The notes: generated by a model from the sequence alone, not told the origin. Positions 33,610-42,895 are shown, counted from the stretch's first letter. The stretch: 64,000 bases of DNA from Gordonia sp. 'Campus' (GCF_022206305.1 NZ_JAKOIW010000016.1:32358-96357); one strand, 5' to 3'. Made by a program: numbers and translations.

Positions 33610-35113
33610 TGCTGTCCACTTCGCCCGGGACGGCGCGGAAGCGACCGGAATCGGTCGGCTCCGGGGCGTCGGGGGAATGGGGAGTACCGGGGTCGTTGTG
33701 CGCAGGCGAACGTGTCATGTGCGTGGAGGCCTCGCTGGTCGGGACATCGGTGGACTGGGTGCCGGTGGACTGGGTGCCGGTGGGGTGGGCGGTGGTCGGG
33801 TGGGTGGCGGTCTCGGTCGAGCCGGGCGAGAACGAGGTGGCGGCGTTGGAGGTGGGTGCGGTCGAGGTGGTGGATTCGGTCGGTCCCGATGGCCCGGGGT
33901 CGGTGCTCTCGGGTGGGGTCGCAGCCGAGGACTTCGCCGTCCGCAGCACGATCAGATATCTCGTCGACCCGATCTCCGCGAGCTGCGAGAGCGCCGCGTC
34001 GGCCGCCTTCCGGTCACGACCCGACGACGACAGGACCACGACCGCCAATGCGAGCTCGGCGGGATCGACGCGCTGCCACCAGGCGTCCTGCAGGGCCGCC
34101 TGCTCCACCCGCATGCGGTGTCCGGCCCCGGTGTCGCCGGGAGGGGGTGCGAGATCGTCGAGCAGACCACGGACGTCGACGTTCTCGCCTGTCAGGATCA
34201 GCGCGACCTGAGCGCGACGATGACGCTGGGCGAACGCGGGCAGCAATGTCGACGGCAGCGCCGGCTCGCCGCGTTTCCCATAGGTGAGCTGGGCACCGAA
34301 TCGGTGCGCGGCACGCCGCGCCCAGATCGGGTTGGGGCGGCGACCCCGGCGTCCACGGAAGAGGACGAGCAGTTCGGCCGCGATGATGGTCGCGGCGATG
34401 CCCGCCACCGCGCCCTCCTGCGTGGGATTGGGCGCCACCGGCACATCGCTCACCGACGGCGCGGCGAGGACGGTGAGGGTGTCCGACGACGAGTTCTGCA
34501 GGCGAGTCAGCTGGGAGTCGAGATCGGCGAGTGTCGCGTCCGACTCGACCTTGGCGTCGCTGCGGTCGGGCAGGGCGCGGTTACGGACGCGTTCGGCGGT
34601 GACCTGCGCGCGCATCTGGTCGATCTGACGGGTGATGTCACGCGCGTGGTTGGACAGTGAGGCGGCCGAGATGGCCGTGACCATCGCCCGGGCCACGTCC
34701 TCGGCCTGCTCGCTCGTCGGCGCCGTGGCGGTGAAGTCCATCATCGTGGGCGCCGAACCCGGCGTGGTGGTCACGTGTGAACTCAACTCGCCGGTGGTCC
34801 ACCCTGTATCCACCTGGGTGAGCACCTGTCGCAGCACGTTCTCGTCGGTCGACAGGGCGACGAACGGCGCACGCAGCTGTTCGACGAAGGCATCGCCCGG
34901 GATGATCGTGCCGGCCGGGGTGATCTCTGCGGTGACGGTCGCCGAGTATTCCTTCGGCACGAGAGCGCTCCGCAAGGCGAACACGGACGCACCGACGAGG
35001 ATGCCGATGAGTATCGCCGGGATGGCAACGCGAGCGAGATCGCGGAAGTGCCCGAACAGATCGATGGAGGGCGGCGCATCGCGTCGCCCGCCGGCATCGA
35101 GGCTGGAGCTCAC
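33599..35113 (-). CDS. Wzz-type chain-length/capsule export membrane protein with low-complexity tail
   Basis: A 504-residue protein. A first transmembrane helix (about 32-50) and a second (about 232-252) flank an extracytoplasmic Wzz-like domain with a coiled-coil region (ARDITRQIDQMRAQVTAERV). The cytoplasmic C-terminal part (about 260-395) has no Walker motifs, so it is not a BY-kinase. The last 100 residues are Thr/Ser/Pro-rich with short repeats (HPTGTQSTGTQSTD). Start is GTG 35113 with AGGAGAG upstream. It would set chain length in Wzy-type polymerisation. Confidence 0.8.
   Translation of the reverse strand: MSSSLDAGGRRDAPPSIDLFGHFRDLARVAIPAILIGILVGASVFALRSALVPKEYSATVTAEITPAGTIIPGDAFVEQLRAPFVALSTDENVLRQVLTQVDTGWTTGELSSHVTTTPGSAPTMMDFTATAPTSEQAEDVARAMVTAISAASLSNHARDITRQIDQMRAQVTAERVRNRALPDRSDAKVESDATLADLDSQLTRLQNSSSDTLTVLAAPSVSDVPVAPNPTQEGAVAGIAATIIAAELLVLFRGRRGRRPNPIWARRAAHRFGAQLTYGKRGEPALPSTLLPAFAQRHRRAQVALILTGENVDVRGLLDDLAPPPGDTGAGHRMRVEQAALQDAWWQRVDPAELALAVVVLSSSGRDRKAADAALSQLAEIGSTRYLIVLRTAKSSAATPPESTDPGPSGPTESTTSTAPTSNAATSFSPGSTETATHPTTAHPTGTQSTGTQSTDVPTSEASTHMTRSPAHNDPGTPHSPDAPEPTDSGRFRAVPGEVDSNAR
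33749..33778 (+). repeat. 15-bp tandem repeat inside the Wzz-like gene
   Basis: GGTGGACTGGGTGCC occurs twice head to tail (33749-33763, 33764-33778), followed by degenerate GGTGGG-like units. On the coding (minus) strand it yields the GTQST repeats of the low-complexity tail. Copy number may vary between strains. Confidence 0.7.
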
Positions 35114-35258
35114 ACGTCTCTCCTGTGGTGTCGGATGCCCCCCCGACCATCCCCGGACATTGCAGTGCTCGATCGACTTTCAGTCCACCATAACCAACGA
35201 TCCGCGCGATGGTGGTCGAGGACGATTGGCGTGGCGCGCGCGGATCACGGCCCAGCGG

Positions 35259-36356
35259 TCACCGCGAGGCCAGCATCGTGTAGGCCTGCTTCGGCGTCCA
35301 GTCGCGGCGCACCAGACCGAAATTGTGCTCGAGGTTGTTCGGGTCGGTGCCTGCGTCACGCAGCGAGTACACGAACAGCGGGCCCAGCCAGGGTGCGTCG
35401 TTCTGGGCGCCCATGGCGATCGCGATGCTCTGGGCCTGCACGTCTTCGGAGACGGCGTTGGTCCCGGTTCCGGTGGGTGCACCGAACTCGGTCATCCAGA
35501 TCGACTTGTCGCCGTCACCGGCGGCAACCATCACGTCGCGCATGTCCCACATCCGGGCCGCAGTGCTCCACGACGCGGCGGCGGGATCGTTCGGCAGCGC
35601 CGGGTAGGTGTACGGATGCACGCCGAGCGCGTCCAGGGAGTCGTTGAATCCGCTCTGATAGAGATTGCGCACGAAGGTCAGCGGCGCGATGTCGCGGCCG
35701 TTGTCGGTGCCGGGGGCGAGACCTCCGGAGATCACCGCGGTGCCCGGGACCGCCCGCTTGATCGCGGAATACGAAGCTGCCAGGAGCCGTCCGTACTCGG
35801 TCGAGTTGGCCCGCGGCAGCCAGTAGTTCGCCAGGTTCGGCTCGTTCCAGATCTCCCACACCGCGATCGACGCCGAGTAGCGCTGCGCGGCTGCGGCGGC
35901 GAAAGAGGCGAAGACCTGCGGGTCGGCGGGCCGGTAGTGGCTGTTGCGCGGGAAGTCGCCGGCCCGCGCCGCCCACAGCGGCGTGTAGGTCACCAGACCG
36001 AGCGGACACATGCCGTGGGCGACGACGGCATTCACCACCCGGTCGATCGGCGCCCAGTTGCGCTGGCCGCGGCGGGGCTCGACGACCGACCAGTCGACGT
36101 CGATGCGCACCGCCCACATGCCGAGATCCTCGGCCACCGACAGTTCGCGGTCGAGGTCGGCGTCGGACGCGCTCAGCAACGACGCGCCCGGCGACGCCGC
36201 GACCTTGTGATCACCGGCGGCGAGCGAGCATGCGGCGGGCGCTGCGTGGGCGTCGTTGCGCACGAGCACAACGGTGGTCAGGGCGGCGACGACGATGCAT
36301 GCGTACGCGAGTGCGGATCGAACCGTCCGGGGCCGAGCGTACAGGGACCTTCTCAT
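35259..36356 (-). CDS. Secreted glycoside hydrolase (GH39/PslG-like, clan A)
   Basis: A 365-residue protein with a signal peptide (hydrophobic 15-32, AHA-AP cleavage about 37-39) and a TIM-barrel hydrolase. The acid/base is Glu172 in WEIWNEPN and the nucleophile Glu290 in WMTEFGAP, at the strand 4 and 7 positions of clan A. Similar proteins occur in exopolysaccharide loci, where they trim or disperse the polymer. It is separated from the chain-length gene by 145 bp in which only a short A/T-rich stretch is visible. Confidence 0.85.
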   Translation of the reverse strand: MRRSLYARPRTVRSALAYACIVVAALTTVVLVRNDAHAAPAACSLAAGDHKVAASPGASLLSASDADLDRELSVAEDLGMWAVRIDVDWSVVEPRRGQRNWAPIDRVVNAVVAHGMCPLGLVTYTPLWAARAGDFPRNSHYRPADPQVFASFAAAAAQRYSASIAVWEIWNEPNLANYWLPRANSTEYGRLLAASYSAIKRAVPGTAVISGGLAPGTDNGRDIAPLTFVRNLYQSGFNDSLDALGVHPYTYPALPNDPAAASWSTAARMWDMRDVMVAAGDGDKSIWMTEFGAPTGTGTNAVSEDVQAQSIAIAMGAQNDAPWLGPLFVYSLRDAGTDPNNLEHNFGLVRRDWTPKQAYTMLASR

Positions 36357-36417
36357 GGGGTGCCTATCTGAGGGGAGGGCGCAGAATGCGCGAAGAGTGT
36401 CCGGCCGCGGTTTCTCC

Positions 36418-37515
36418 TCAGCTGGACAGCAACTCGTCGAGCATACGCGGTAGCGTGACCGACTTGTCGTGTCCGTCCGCGATTCGTCGCCGGGCTTCGC
36501 TGGTCAGCGCGTGGCGGAGGTCGTCGTCGCCGAGGATTCGGGTGATCGCCGACGCCAATGCGTCCGGGTCCGACGGGGGGACGAGGATGCCGGCGCCATT
36601 CCGGAGGAATTCGGTTGTGCCGCCGTGATCGGTGCCGATGACCGGCTTTCCATAGGACATGGCCTCGAGGACCGACAACGGCCCGGCCTCCGGTGTGACG
36701 CTGGCCGAGACGACGACATCCCAGCGTTCGAGCGCGCTGCGCAAATCGGTGTGGCCGAGGAACCGGACGCGTCCGGCCAGGTCGGGCCGTTCGGCTCGGT
36801 CATGCAGTGCCGCAACATGTTCGGCGTCACCGGGAAACGATCCGCCGGCGAATTCGAGTTCGACGCCGGGCACGTCGGCCACGGCGTCGAGCAGCACGGC
36901 GTGCCCTTTCCACGGGGTGAGCAGTGCGAGGATGCCGACGACGCGCGGATCGTGGAGTTCGGTGGACAGCGCGGGTACCGGCCAGGTGACGCCGTTGTGC
37001 GCGACCACGACCGGCAACCCCAGTTCGAGCAGCGGCGCGGCCGTGGCCTCGGACACCGCGACCGCACGCCGGATCACGGGGGAGCCGATGCGGATCACCG
37101 CCCGTTGCCTGCCCGACGACAGCGTGTCGTGCACGAGCCAGGAGATGCGGCCCGACGGGCGTGCGACGCGAGCGGCCGGAAGTGCGAACAGCGAGTTGAC
37201 GATCGTCGAGGTGTCGGGTTGTCGGGAGACGCGGCGCAGGATCCGGCCGGCGCGCACCCACGCCCCCAGGAGGCGGCCGGCGCCGGCAAGCCGGGCCATG
37301 CCGCGCTCGCCGCTCAGACCGAGCGGTGGGATCGTCACGTGGTCGACGCCCGGCGGCAGCCGTGTGGGCAGCGGTCCGTCGGGGCTGACGACCCGTACCG
37401 CGTGACCGCGGTCGAGCGCGACGTCGATCAGGTCGAGCATGACCTTCTCCGCCCCGGAGACCTGCCCGGTGTGGGCGACGAAGACGATCGTGCGCGGCTG
37501 TGCGGGACCGGTCAT
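36418..37515 (-). CDS. Glycosyltransferase family 4
   Basis: A 365-residue GT-B enzyme. N-terminal GQVSGAEKVMLDLIDVAL matches the acceptor-domain loop (GGxE-like), and the C-terminal half has LTPWKGHAVLLDAV and the E-x7-E region TPEAGPLSVLEAMSYGKPV (about 290-308). ATG 37515 overlaps the flippase stop by 4 bases. It belongs to the assembly of the repeat unit. Confidence 0.92.
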   Translation of the reverse strand: MTGPAQPRTIVFVAHTGQVSGAEKVMLDLIDVALDRGHAVRVVSPDGPLPTRLPPGVDHVTIPPLGLSGERGMARLAGAGRLLGAWVRAGRILRRVSRQPDTSTIVNSLFALPAARVARPSGRISWLVHDTLSSGRQRAVIRIGSPVIRRAVAVSEATAAPLLELGLPVVVAHNGVTWPVPALSTELHDPRVVGILALLTPWKGHAVLLDAVADVPGVELEFAGGSFPGDAEHVAALHDRAERPDLAGRVRFLGHTDLRSALERWDVVVSASVTPEAGPLSVLEAMSYGKPVIGTDHGGTTEFLRNGAGILVPPSDPDALASAITRILGDDDLRHALTSEARRRIADGHDKSVTLPRMLDELLSS

Positions 37516-39062
37516 CGAACCACCTTCGCGTGTCGGCCGAGGGGCGAGGTCGCCGCCCGGATCAGCAAAACTGCGGGGCCTGCGACGAGCAGTGCGGCGA
37601 CGGCCGAGACGACCGGCCAGGGCACCGAGTCCACCGCCCAGACCCCGAGAGCGCTCACCACGGCGGTCACCAGGACGAGCGCCACCAGCGAGCCCACCGG
37701 CAGCAGCCCGGTGACCGGCAGTGTCCGGCGGATCACGACCCACAGCGCGATCGCCGCGACGGCGAAGGTGACGACCGTGGACACCGCCGCGCCGTTGTAC
37801 GAGTAGCGCGGGATCAGGATCACGTTGAGGGCGACGTTCAGCGCGAGGCCGCCGATCGCTATCCACGGGTACCGGCTCGCGTGCCCCGTGGCCGCGAGCA
37901 GGAAGATTCCCAGCACCACCAGGGCCATGATGGCCGCGCCGAGCACCAGGAAGCGTGCGGCATCGGCGCCGACGACGAACCGCTCCCCGTAGAGGAGTTC
38001 GATGACCTGGGTGGCGCTGGGCCAGAACGCGGCGACGACGACGGCGCCACCGGCACCGAAGACGATCGCGGCGGTGCGGCATCGCTGACGGAGTTCGGCG
38101 GGCTTGTCCGGCCACGCCGCGACCATCAGGGTGCTGATCGGTCCGGCGGCGGCGAGGATGAGGGTGTCCATGATGTCGGAGAACTTGTAGCCGATGCTGT
38201 AGATGCCGACCGCGTCCAGCGAGTCGAGCAGGCTCAGCAACAGGACGTCGATCTTCTGCAGCGCGATCGTGAGCGCGAACCCGAGCGCGAGCGGCAGGGC
38301 ATCGGTGAGCATCGGCTTCCAGCGCGACCATTCGACGATGCGCGAGGGCCGCAGACCCGAGGACCGGCGCGCGATGCCGACGATCTTCACGATGAGCGCG
38401 AAGATCTCGTTCGCGACCGGCGCGAGGACGAAGATCAGCAGCACCGGGGCGGCCAGTGCGGCGGCGATCGTCAGGGCGAGCTGCAGGACCTGACCGAGGC
38501 TTTCGGCGATCGCGGTCAGCAGCAGTCGGTGGCGGCTCTGGAAGATGACGGTGAGCGCTTGGCCCGGGGTGGCGAAGACGACGACGAGTCCGGCGATCAG
38601 GGTCGCCCGGATGACGTCGCCCGGGTACTGCAGGACGATCACGTAGAGCACGGCGATGAGGTAGCCGATGAATCCGAGCAGGACCCGCAGGGCGATGAAG
38701 GACGACGCCGTCTTCGCCACGTCGTCGGGGTCGTCGGAGATCAGGCGTGCCATCACCGCGCGACCGACCCCGAGATCGGTGAAGATCGCGGTGAGTCCCA
38801 GCAGCGCGAAGACGAACGAATAGGTGCCCCAGTCCTCGGGGGAGAGGGTGCGGGCGATGATGACGCTGCCCGTCCAGCCGAGCCCCGCGATGACCAGGCG
38901 ACTCACCAGCATCGCGACCGTCGCGCGGGCGGCGGCCCGGGCGTCGGACGCCGGGTGCGGGCCGGGGTCGCCGGAAGGCGTTGCCCGGGCCTGCAACTCG
39001 GCCTCCGCCTGCTGTTCGACGAGCAGGTCGGAGGGCAGTGGGCCGGTCACGTCAGGGCTCAC
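37512..39062 (-). CDS. Polysaccharide flippase (Wzx, MATE/PST family)
   Basis: A 516-residue membrane protein with about 12-14 hydrophobic helices and a 40-residue soluble N-terminus. ARTLSPEDWGTYSFVFALLGL is the typical first-loop motif of oligosaccharide flippases. It would move lipid-linked repeat units to the outer face of the membrane. The GTG at 39062 is chosen since it overlaps the upstream glycosyltransferase stop by 4 bases (GTGA). Confidence 0.9.
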   Translation of the reverse strand: MSPDVTGPLPSDLLVEQQAEAELQARATPSGDPGPHPASDARAAARATVAMLVSRLVIAGLGWTGSVIIARTLSPEDWGTYSFVFALLGLTAIFTDLGVGRAVMARLISDDPDDVAKTASSFIALRVLLGFIGYLIAVLYVIVLQYPGDVIRATLIAGLVVVFATPGQALTVIFQSRHRLLLTAIAESLGQVLQLALTIAAALAAPVLLIFVLAPVANEIFALIVKIVGIARRSSGLRPSRIVEWSRWKPMLTDALPLALGFALTIALQKIDVLLLSLLDSLDAVGIYSIGYKFSDIMDTLILAAAGPISTLMVAAWPDKPAELRQRCRTAAIVFGAGGAVVVAAFWPSATQVIELLYGERFVVGADAARFLVLGAAIMALVVLGIFLLAATGHASRYPWIAIGGLALNVALNVILIPRYSYNGAAVSTVVTFAVAAIALWVVIRRTLPVTGLLPVGSLVALVLVTAVVSALGVWAVDSVPWPVVSAVAALLVAGPAVLLIRAATSPLGRHAKVVR

Positions 39063-40132
39063 GGCGCCCCCGGGGCGGGTATGTCGATGCCCGACGCCCG
39101 GTAGGCCTCGACCGTCCGCCGGGCGGTGGTCTCCCAGGTCAGGTTCTCGGCGACCGAGACGCCGGTCTGCACGAGAGTCTGTCGTCGGTCGGCGTCTCGC
39201 ACGATCGGTTCCAGCGCGCGGACCCAGTCGTCCTCGTCGTGGCCGGACACCAGCACCGCGCCGTCGCCGACGACCTGGGGCAGTGCCCCGACGGCACTCG
39301 CGACGACCGCGCCGCCGCTCGCCATGGCCTCCACCGGCGGAAGTCCGTATCCCTCGTAGAACGAGGCGTACGCGGTGACCGTGGCCGCCGCGTACAGCGC
39401 GGGCAGGTCCTCGACGTCGACATATCCGAGCCCCACGGCCGACGACGGCGCATCGGGACCCTTCGACCCGGCGCCACCGAGGACGCACGGGATGTCGAGG
39501 CGGCGTGCGACCGCGGCCACCAGCGCGACGTTCTTGCGCGGCTCGACGGTGCCGATCTGCATGATGAAGCGGTCGGGCAGATCGTATTTCGCGCGGACGC
39601 GGTCGACATCGGCGCTCGCCGGCGGACGAGCCCACGGGGCCGGCGCGAGCTCGGTGACGTGGGCGTCGCGCCCGCAGGTCTCGCGAATGCGTTCGGCCGT
39701 GAACTCCGACACCGCGATCAGCACGTCGGCGCGTCGAAGTGTCGCACGCACGAGGACGGACTCACCCGCGGCCCGGAAACGGCTGGACGCCGAGGGCATG
39801 TCGAGGACCGACAGGTCGTGCACCGTCGCGACCGTCGTCGACGGCCCGGCGAGGGGAAGATCGACGTCGAGGCCGTGGAAGACATTCGCCGAACGCATGG
39901 GGAGGACGCCGAACACCGCACGCCGGACGCCGTCGGCGACGGGACGTTCCACCGGGGTGATCGTCGAGGGCAGTTCGTCGACCGCATCGGTCTGGACCAC
40001 CGCTGACAGCGGGGTGCCGGTCAGGTGCGCCGGCAGCGCCCTCAGGAGTTCGCGGATGTAGGTCTGGACTCCGCTTCCTCCGGGACGAAGTGCAAGCGCA
40101 CCGTACGTGATTCGTGTTGTGCCGTCGCGCAT
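39059..40132 (-). CDS. Glycosyltransferase family 4
   Basis: A 357-residue GT-B enzyme starting RITYGALALRPGGSGVQTYIREL, where the GGSGVQTY loop is typical. The donor site has GTVEPRKNVALVAAV (about 195-209) and the E-x7-E motif in YEGYGLPPVEAMASGG (about 262-277). ATG 40132 has GGGAG 8 bases upstream. This start lies 91 bases inside the polymerase gene in another frame, an unusually long overlap, yet the N-terminal motif shows that it is needed. Confidence 0.9.
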   Translation of the reverse strand: MRDGTTRITYGALALRPGGSGVQTYIRELLRALPAHLTGTPLSAVVQTDAVDELPSTITPVERPVADGVRRAVFGVLPMRSANVFHGLDVDLPLAGPSTTVATVHDLSVLDMPSASSRFRAAGESVLVRATLRRADVLIAVSEFTAERIRETCGRDAHVTELAPAPWARPPASADVDRVRAKYDLPDRFIMQIGTVEPRKNVALVAAVARRLDIPCVLGGAGSKGPDAPSSAVGLGYVDVEDLPALYAAATVTAYASFYEGYGLPPVEAMASGGAVVASAVGALPQVVGDGAVLVSGHDEDDWVRALEPIVRDADRRQTLVQTGVSVAENLTWETTARRTVEAYRASGIDIPAPGAP

Positions 40133-41442
40133 CCAGCAGCTCCCAACAGTAACCAGAAGAAGAAGTCGAGCGGGAAGATCTCGAAGTAGGTGGCGACCAG
40201 GCACGCCACCATCGCCGCGACCATCGACGCACTCACACCCAGGACGAAGGCTCCATCCGGGTCGGGCATTCGGCGCGAGTACTGCACGCACCAGATCACC
40301 GCGGTCACGATCAGTGCCAGGAACAACCACAACCCGATCGGCCCCAGCTCGAGCAGGAGTTTCACGTAGTAGTTGTCCGGCTGATAGTTCCGGGACAACT
40401 GCTGCACCGTCCCGTCGGCACCCGCGGTGATCGTCGGTGTCGTCTCACCCCGGGCCGCGGACATCGCGTCGGCGGCCGAACCGCTCGACGCGAGCCCCGT
40501 CCCGAGTGGGTGCACCCAGATGCTCGCGAAGATGTCACCCCATCCCGAGCCGCGCTGGCTCAGACTGCTCGACGAGAAGAACACCTTGGTGATGCTCGAC
40601 GGCAGGAACGGCAGCGCCACGACGGCGAACACCCCGAGAGCGAGGAGCGGGGCGATGAGTCGGCGGAATCGCAACGCGGCCAGCCAGATCACCCCGACGG
40701 CCAGACCGAGGATGGCCGCACGGACCACCGACGTGGCCATCGTGACCGCCATGATCGGCCAGCACGCGAGGAACAGCTGATTGCGACGACGGCCGGTGTC
40801 GGACAACGCCACCGCGCCGCCGACCAGGAGCGCGAGCATCACGAACAGCCCGAAGCCGAACGGCTGGTTGAAGGTGCTGAACGTCCGGAACAGCGGGCCG
40901 CTGGATCGGACCTGCTCGCCGTAGGTGTAGCCGAGCTCCACCAGCCGTGCCGGACCGAGGAGCTGCTGGCCGATTCCCACGAGCGTGGTGATCACCCCGA
41001 GCGCCATGATGACCGACACCAACCGGTCGCGATCGCGGGCGTCGAACGGCGTCAACCACAGCGCGAGGACGACGAACAGATAGAAGAAGGTCACCTTGAC
41101 GCCGTACAGGCCGATCGGGCCGTAGACGTAGAGCGCGGACACGACACCGAAGGCGACCAGCACCGCCGCCGCCGGCCACCACGGCATGTGCAGGGGTGGG
41201 CCGGTGCGGTCGGCGGGCCGGATGCGTCGGTTGTACGCGCAGATCAGCGTCAGCGCGAGAACGCCTTCTTTCCACGCCGAGGCGATCCCGGGGACCGGGG
41301 CGATGTCGAGGAGACCGTCGAGCGGCGTGAGCGCGGCCAGCACCAGCAGCCCCCGCTGCGGGCGCCGATAGATGAACGAGACGAAGGCGCCGGCGAGCAC
41401 GAGGACGACGAGGACGGCACCCACGACCGGGAGGTACGCCAC
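40042..41442 (-). CDS. O-antigen polymerase/ligase-like membrane protein (Wzy)
   Basis: A 466-residue membrane protein with about 10-12 hydrophobic helices and one long extracytoplasmic loop (about 275-350, with FFSSSSLSQRGSGWGDIFASIWVHPLGTGL), as in Wzy polymerases. It is the first gene of the minus-strand exopolysaccharide locus. Start read at 41442 ahead of the first hydrophobic helix. The C-terminal tail is shared in another frame with the glycosyltransferase start. Confidence 0.85.
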   Translation of the reverse strand: MAYLPVVGAVLVVLVLAGAFVSFIYRRPQRGLLVLAALTPLDGLLDIAPVPGIASAWKEGVLALTLICAYNRRIRPADRTGPPLHMPWWPAAAVLVAFGVVSALYVYGPIGLYGVKVTFFYLFVVLALWLTPFDARDRDRLVSVIMALGVITTLVGIGQQLLGPARLVELGYTYGEQVRSSGPLFRTFSTFNQPFGFGLFVMLALLVGGAVALSDTGRRRNQLFLACWPIMAVTMATSVVRAAILGLAVGVIWLAALRFRRLIAPLLALGVFAVVALPFLPSSITKVFFSSSSLSQRGSGWGDIFASIWVHPLGTGLASSGSAADAMSAARGETTPTITAGADGTVQQLSRNYQPDNYYVKLLLELGPIGLWLFLALIVTAVIWCVQYSRRMPDPDGAFVLGVSASMVAAMVACLVATYFEIFPLDFFFWLLLGAAGCATAQHESRTVRLHFVPEEAESRPTSANS

Positions 41443-41581
41443 GCCCGACCCGCCTTCCCCTCATGCCCCCGTGGTGTGTTCGAGCCCCCGATCATCCATG
41501 GTGGCACCCCGAGCGCCCGTTGTCCGGGCCAACGGCCACAGGCGTGTCGTGCCGAGCGCGGGCGGAGGGGGTCCGCGCAGG

Positions 41582-42187
41582 TCAGTGCCCCGAGATGCGG
41601 CGCTGCTTGCGTGGTCGCGTCCGGTCGGGCCCCGGTTCCGTGGTGAGGAGCCGCGGCTCGTCGACGACGGCGTCGGTGAGCTGGGGGAGACCCTTCACCG
41701 GCTGATGCATCGGCAGCAGGGTGTAGTCGGCGTCCCACGGCAGGTGGCCGTAGTCGTCGGGCCACACCACCTGCAGCTTCGGCTGGTCCGGGAACAACAG
41801 GTTCGCCAGGATCAACTCGTCTACGTCGAGCTGCTCGATGAGACGAACCGTGACCGCCACCGTCTGTAGCCGGATGTCGGCGCGCCGGGCGACCAGATCG
41901 CGCCAGTCCTCACGATGGAGCAGGTCGCCCAGTTCGTTGAGGACGTAGTGCGCGGTGAGCGGATCGAGACCGTAGACGGCCAGCTCGGGAATGGAGTGCA
42001 GCGACAGGCCGGCGGTGTAGGAGAAACAGCATTCCGTCGGTGTGGACGCTTCGTCGAACTCGGGCACGCTCTCGCCGATGGCGGTGACCTGCCATCCGCA
42101 ACGCCGGATGGTCTCGATGGTCGAGCGGATGACGGGGTTGGGATGCCACCTGGGCAGACCTCGGATCGCGGCAGCGTGGTCTGACAT
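41582..42187 (-). CDS. DUF4262 domain protein
   Basis: A 201-residue soluble protein. TPTECCFSYTAGLSLHSIPELAVYGLDP is the DUF4262 core (F-YTxGL ... HPEL). Its function is unknown. ATG 42187 has AAAGGAGCG upstream. It lies alone between the exopolysaccharide locus and the MarR gene; 139 bp without features follow its stop on the minus strand. Confidence 0.85.
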   Translation of the reverse strand: MSDHAAAIRGLPRWHPNPVIRSTIETIRRCGWQVTAIGESVPEFDEASTPTECCFSYTAGLSLHSIPELAVYGLDPLTAHYVLNELGDLLHREDWRDLVARRADIRLQTVAVTVRLIEQLDVDELILANLLFPDQPKLQVVWPDDYGHLPWDADYTLLPMHQPVKGLPQLTDAVVDEPRLLTTEPGPDRTRPRKQRRISGH

Positions 42188-42276
42188 GGATCGCTCCTTT
42201 GTTCGACGGTGCGACCATGACACCACGGGGTCCCGACAATTCCCGGGCTGCGCCGCCCGGGCCCCGACGCCGGGGC

Positions 42277-42744
42277 TCAGCCTGCTCCGCTGGGCGCCGG
42301 CGCCGCGGGTAATCGATGCAGGGCCTCCACCAACGGTGCCAGCTCCGGGATTCGACGGGCGTCGTCCAGTGCGGTGCGCAGAGTGGAGTCGTGCACCGGT
42401 CGCGCGGCCCGCAGGAGTTCGCGTCCGCTGTCCGTCAACTCGGTGTAGATTCCGCGACGGTCGTCGGCGCAGATGATGCGTCGCAACAGGTTGCGATCCT
42501 CGAGGCGGTTGACCAACCGGGTGGTGGCACTCGAGCTGAGGGCGGCGGCGCGAGCCAGCTGCGCCATCCGCATGTGCCACCCGTCCTGTCGACTGAGGGC
42601 GTCGAGAACGGTGTACTCCACCACCGACAGCGCATGTTCACGCTGCAGCGCGCGCTCGAGTTCGGTGTCCAAGGTGCCGTAGAGCGCGGCCAGGGTCCGC
42701 CAGCCCTGCGAGCGGATCTCCACTGCGTCGTCTGCAATCCCCAT
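42277..42744 (-). CDS. MarR family transcriptional regulator
   Basis: A 155-residue winged-helix protein: LSVVEYTVLDALSRQDGWHMRMAQLA, then SSSATTRLVNRLEDRNLLRR (recognition helix) and the wing DDRRGIYTELTDSGREL. ATG 42744 has AGAGGAC upstream; an upstream ATG at 42819 would run through the repeats of the promoter. It is divergent from an MFS efflux gene, the classic arrangement for ligand-relieved repression of the pump. Confidence 0.92.
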   Translation of the reverse strand: MGIADDAVEIRSQGWRTLAALYGTLDTELERALQREHALSVVEYTVLDALSRQDGWHMRMAQLARAAALSSSATTRLVNRLEDRNLLRRIICADDRRGIYTELTDSGRELLRAARPVHDSTLRTALDDARRIPELAPLVEALHRLPAAPAPSGAG

Positions 42745-42801
42745 GGTGTCCTCTGTGTCGCCCGCACCCGTCGTCGAGCGCTCGTCCAGATTACCAGCTT
42801 G

Positions 42802-42869
42802 CACCGATAGACGGCGCATGCAACTATCTATGGCGCGTGTGCAACTAGTGCATACGCTTGCTATCGGTG
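42802..42869. promoter_or_regulatory. Repeat-rich operator region between marR-like and MFS genes
   Basis: A 9-bp perfect inverted repeat, CACCGATAG (42802-42810) and CTATCGGTG (42861-42869), flanks two direct repeats TGCAACTA (42819-42826 and 42840-42847) placed 21 bp apart, two helical turns. This fits cooperative binding by a regulator on one face of the DNA. Promoter boxes are not clear. Confidence 0.55.
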
Positions 42870-42895
42870 TTCACAACAAATTGGAAGGGGCGAGC

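Noticed and set aside
32494..34287. 597-codon plus-strand open frame over the glycosyltransferase and chain-length genes
   Set aside because: GC-driven shadow frame; ends in low-complexity sequence from the repeat region.
37500..39104. 534-codon plus-strand open frame opposite the flippase
   Set aside because: Strongly biased to Arg, Glu and Asp, no domain, and antisense to a clear membrane protein gene.
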